A stretch of DNA of 21,866 nt from NCBI GenBank assembly GCA_001969505.1, contig LSSK01000002.1, positions 1-21,866 of the forward strand, read 5' to 3'. The stretch's first letter is position 1. Every line of letters begins with the position of its first letter. Shown here piece by piece: positions 19,703 to 21,866 of this stretch. This stretch comes from Zancudomyces culisetae (lineage: Eukaryota; Kickxellomycota; Harpellomycetes; Harpellales; Legeriomycetaceae). The notes beneath the pieces are model-generated. The model did no database searches. It was not told the origin of the DNA and was given only the letters and a program-made list of their open reading frames with translations. The translations under genes were made by a program, and so were the position numbers.

Positions 19703-20593
19703 ATGACTACAGCAGCAAGGCCAACATTCGATCCCGCAAGAGGTAAGGATTCATCGGCACCTACACTACAACTTAGCTCCAAGGATCTTCCTGCGCATAA
19801 AAAACTAAAATATAGACAGCCCGGCCAGGGTGGAGATGTGGATGGAATCGATGAATCAATTTTAAGAGAACAACTTCTCAAAGCTGAAAGGCAGCATGTT
19901 GAAAAAATACGTGCCCAGTTACTTCAAGGAGTTGATGGCAGTGAGAATATTTTGCAGCTCAGAAAAGCGGGCAACCTCGAAGATGAGAGCAAAAAAATCG
20001 AATACATTGAATATCTGCAATCAATGGAAAATGAAAACAGGAGCGATGATGGAGCTGGATATGAAGATGAGCACGAACACGGGCATGAAAGTGAAAAAGA
20101 AGATGAGGACGAAGGAGGTGAACAATCGGAAGAAAATAGCAGCGATCAAAGGTATTTTCATTTTTTGTGGAAGCACATGTATTGGAAACACTTGCTCGGT
20201 TATAATGAGCATTTGAAATTGAATATTTGTCTTTAACCATCTCTTAAAATTATTTATAATGATATGCTAAATAGCGATGAAAGTGAATCTGAGGATGAGA
20301 CTGAACAGCTAATGAGAGAATTGGAAAAAATTAAAAAAGAACGAGAAAGAGAGAGAAAAAAGCGAGAACTTGAGGAGGAAGAGGAAGAATTAAGCAAAAG
20401 AAACGACGAATATTTGACAGAAAATCCTCTTCTAAATGAAGATATGGATTTTGAAGTCAAAAGACGCTGGGATGACGATGTTGTATTCAAAAACCAAGCC
20501 CGAGGCGTGGATCTAAATCCTAAAAAGCGATTTATTAACGACATGTTAAGAAGTGATTTTCATAAAAAGTTTATGAGTAGATACATCCAATAG
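19703..20593 (+). CDS. CWC15: Spliceosome protein Cwc15 (Cwf15/AD-002)
   Basis: A component of the Prp19-associated (NTC) part of the active spliceosome. Two exons, 19703-20151 and 20275-20593, give 255 residues. The intron (20152-20274, 123 bases) is GTATTT...TAG, phase 2, with a TGCTAAAT branch-like motif directly against the acceptor. The N-terminus [16 protein letters not shown] and then [21 protein letters not shown] are the conserved family start. A long acidic region (about 115-165) leads into a charged coiled coil ([20 protein letters not shown]). The C-terminus has the diagnostic [19 protein letters not shown] and [21 protein letters not shown]. Both ends match the family, so the gene looks intact. 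If the intron is kept, translation stops at 20236 and the essential C-terminus is lost. It converges on VPS24. Confidence 0.95.
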
Positions 20594-20932
20594 GTTAACA
20601 GCATCTCAAAACCTCGTATATCTTACTGTGGGTTTACAAATGATAGCAATAATAAAGCTATTATACCCTGTGTAAAAGGTCAATTAAAGCGAAAAGGGTG
20701 GATTGTAGTAAATAAAATGTATTATCTAACACTTCAATCACTGATACCAGTAGATTCAAAGCATCAAGTTGGCTCTTTTGAGCTATATCGTTTAGTAGTG
20801 GATATATAGTGTACATTTATTTGGTTTAGATTTGCTAGTTTGGTATTGGGCCCTCGGGTGCAAAAAAAACAGTAATAGCAATGATATTAGTAATAATGGA
20901 AACAATCCGCAAATGCGAGGTTAAGAAAAAAA
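20594..20932. other. Intergenic region between convergent CWC15 and VPS24
   Basis: A 339-base region shared by two 3' ends. It contains AATAAA at 20651-20656 (plus strand), sitting in a small ATAGC/GCTAT inverted repeat at about 20643-20661. No coding signal. Confidence 0.5.
20651..20656 (+). terminator. Poly(A) signal of CWC15
   Basis: AATAAA starts 58 bases past the CWC15 stop codon. Confidence 0.4.
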
Positions 20933-21835
20933 CTAGCCCTTTAGTGCCGAAAGTCTGTTTCTCATTTCGTCTAAATCTATGTTCTCTTCTTCCTCTGATA
21001 CCTCTTCCTGCTCCTTTTGTATTTCCCGTTCCTACGTATACATAAAAGGAATTACAAGATACTCTTTTTGGATTATATATAAGAAATAGTTTTACCTTTG
21101 ATGGTTTGGCCTCCTTAATGCCACCCAAGACACCTAAAAAGCATTTTACACAAGCATTTAGTTTTAGATTTTGTTGTTTAGCAGCAAAAATATAGCGGTA
21201 TTGCTGTGCTAGACTACCTTTTGTTATCTCTAGCAACACCTTTTCAACCTCCTCCTCTGCCTCCTCATCTATTTCGACATCTTCGTACATCTCAAGAGTA
21301 TCGTTGACCATTTCGTCAATCAGCCCAGCCTAAAAATTGATACAAAACATCAAAAGTTGGAAATTAACATTCAATAAAAAAACGATGCATACGATTTTGA
21401 TAGAAAATTGTATGAAATATGAAAATTATTAAAAGTAAAGGTAAAGAAATAGTTTGTAATAAGAAAACGTACTTTGAGCATCTCTTTCGACATTTCTTGC
21501 ATGGCCATTTCTATTTCTGGAACTCTGACAAGATTGTTCATAACTTTCATAACATGTACACTCTTTTGGAGTGATCCTGACACCTTTTTCAGAGCTAAGC
21601 TTCTTTGCAGTTCCATCGATAAGCTATTTAGTTGTGCTTTGGATGTGATGATTCTGTCCTTTTGTCTTTTGCTCTTACACAGTTCTTTTGCCAGTGTTTT
21701 ACACAGATTTAGTTCATTTTTTCTAGCTAGCTCTTTAATTGATACTCTTGTCTTTGCTTCCTGTGCCTCGATTCGGCTAATTTGTCTGTTCAGATCTCGT
21801 ACCTCCTTTCTTAAATCGCTTCTTAATTTTCGAAC
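20933..21835 (-). CDS. VPS24: ESCRT-III subunit Vps24/CHMP3, lacking first exon
   Basis: Sorts membrane proteins into multivesicular bodies by polymerising on endosomes with Snf7 and Vps2. Exons seen are 21835-21473, 21329-21218, 21133-21096 and 21031-20933: 203 residues and TAG. Introns are 21472-21330 (GTACGT...TAG), 21217-21134 (GTAGTC...TAG) and 21095-21032 (GTAAAA...TAG). The visible protein starts VRKLRSDLRKEVRDLNRQI, so only the short N-terminal exon is off the right edge; an acceptor TAG precedes 21835. Family marks in order are the basic first helices, SGSLQKSVHVMKVMNNLVRVPEI, EMSKEMLK-AGLIDEM, an acidic helix, and a C-terminal MIM1 motif (DLDEMRNRLSALKG) that binds Vps4 MIT domains. 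The GSLQKS...KAGLIDEM pattern favours Vps24 over Vps2. The middle intron is 84 bases with no stop in frame. Confidence 0.92.
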
Positions 21836-21866
21836 CTATTCAGTATCACAATTGTGTAGTTCGTAT

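Noticed and set aside
1-21866. A gene cluster, defence system or CRISPR-like array
   Set aside because: No regularly spaced repeats and no functionally linked gene set. The genes are a transporter, LMBR1, esterase, checkpoint, splicing, ESCRT and MADS genes with separate promoters.

Overview
The window looks like nuclear DNA of a fungus: AT-rich, with eukaryotic introns (59 to 182 bases, donors mostly GTAAGN or GTATGN, some branch sites close to TACTAAC), a Pol III-type tRNA gene, and orthologues of a spliceosome protein, an ESCRT-III subunit and a checkpoint clamp loader. CTG is read as leucine at an invariant MADS-box position, which argues against the CUG-serine yeasts. The MADS domain is of the MEF2 kind and retains features closer to animal and early-diverging fungal MEF2 than to baker's yeast Rlm1/Smp1. 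With the LINE element and the intron load, this suggests an early-diverging fungus (for example an AT-rich Zoopagomycota or Mucoromycota lineage) or a basal ascomycete. The lineage is inference only.

Left part (1-6600): the 3' end of a LINE retrotransposon with its poly(A) tail (1-482). Then come a Dal5-type MFS transporter with one intron (+, 1392-2988), a four-exon LMBR1/LMBD2 membrane protein (-, 5802-3688) and a tRNA-Lys(UUU) gene (-, 6583-6512).

Middle (6600-14900), all on the minus strand: an HSL-type alpha/beta hydrolase (9021-7681) behind a promoter region with a triple AGGGGG tract; a three-exon gene with DM9-like repeats (11153-10062); a RAD17 checkpoint clamp-loader gene of six or seven exons (14376 or 14177 to 11838); and a small spliced gene for a 90-residue charged protein (14849-14499) that single-frame ORF searches miss.

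Right part (14850-21866): a 2.5-kb stretch with no gene I can support but with two perfect inverted repeats. It lies between the divergent small gene and an intronless MEF2-type MADS-box gene (+, 17416-19128). After that come CWC15 with one intron (+, 19703-20593) and, convergent to it, VPS24/CHMP3 (-, 21835-20933), whose first exon lies beyond the right edge.

The genes are mainly unrelated housekeeping and regulatory genes. I see no operon-like or defence-like multi-gene system. The least familiar items are the DM9-like protein, the 90-residue protein and the palindromes upstream of the MADS gene. All exon joins were derived by hand from splice-site signals, reading phase and family similarity recalled from memory; no search was run.
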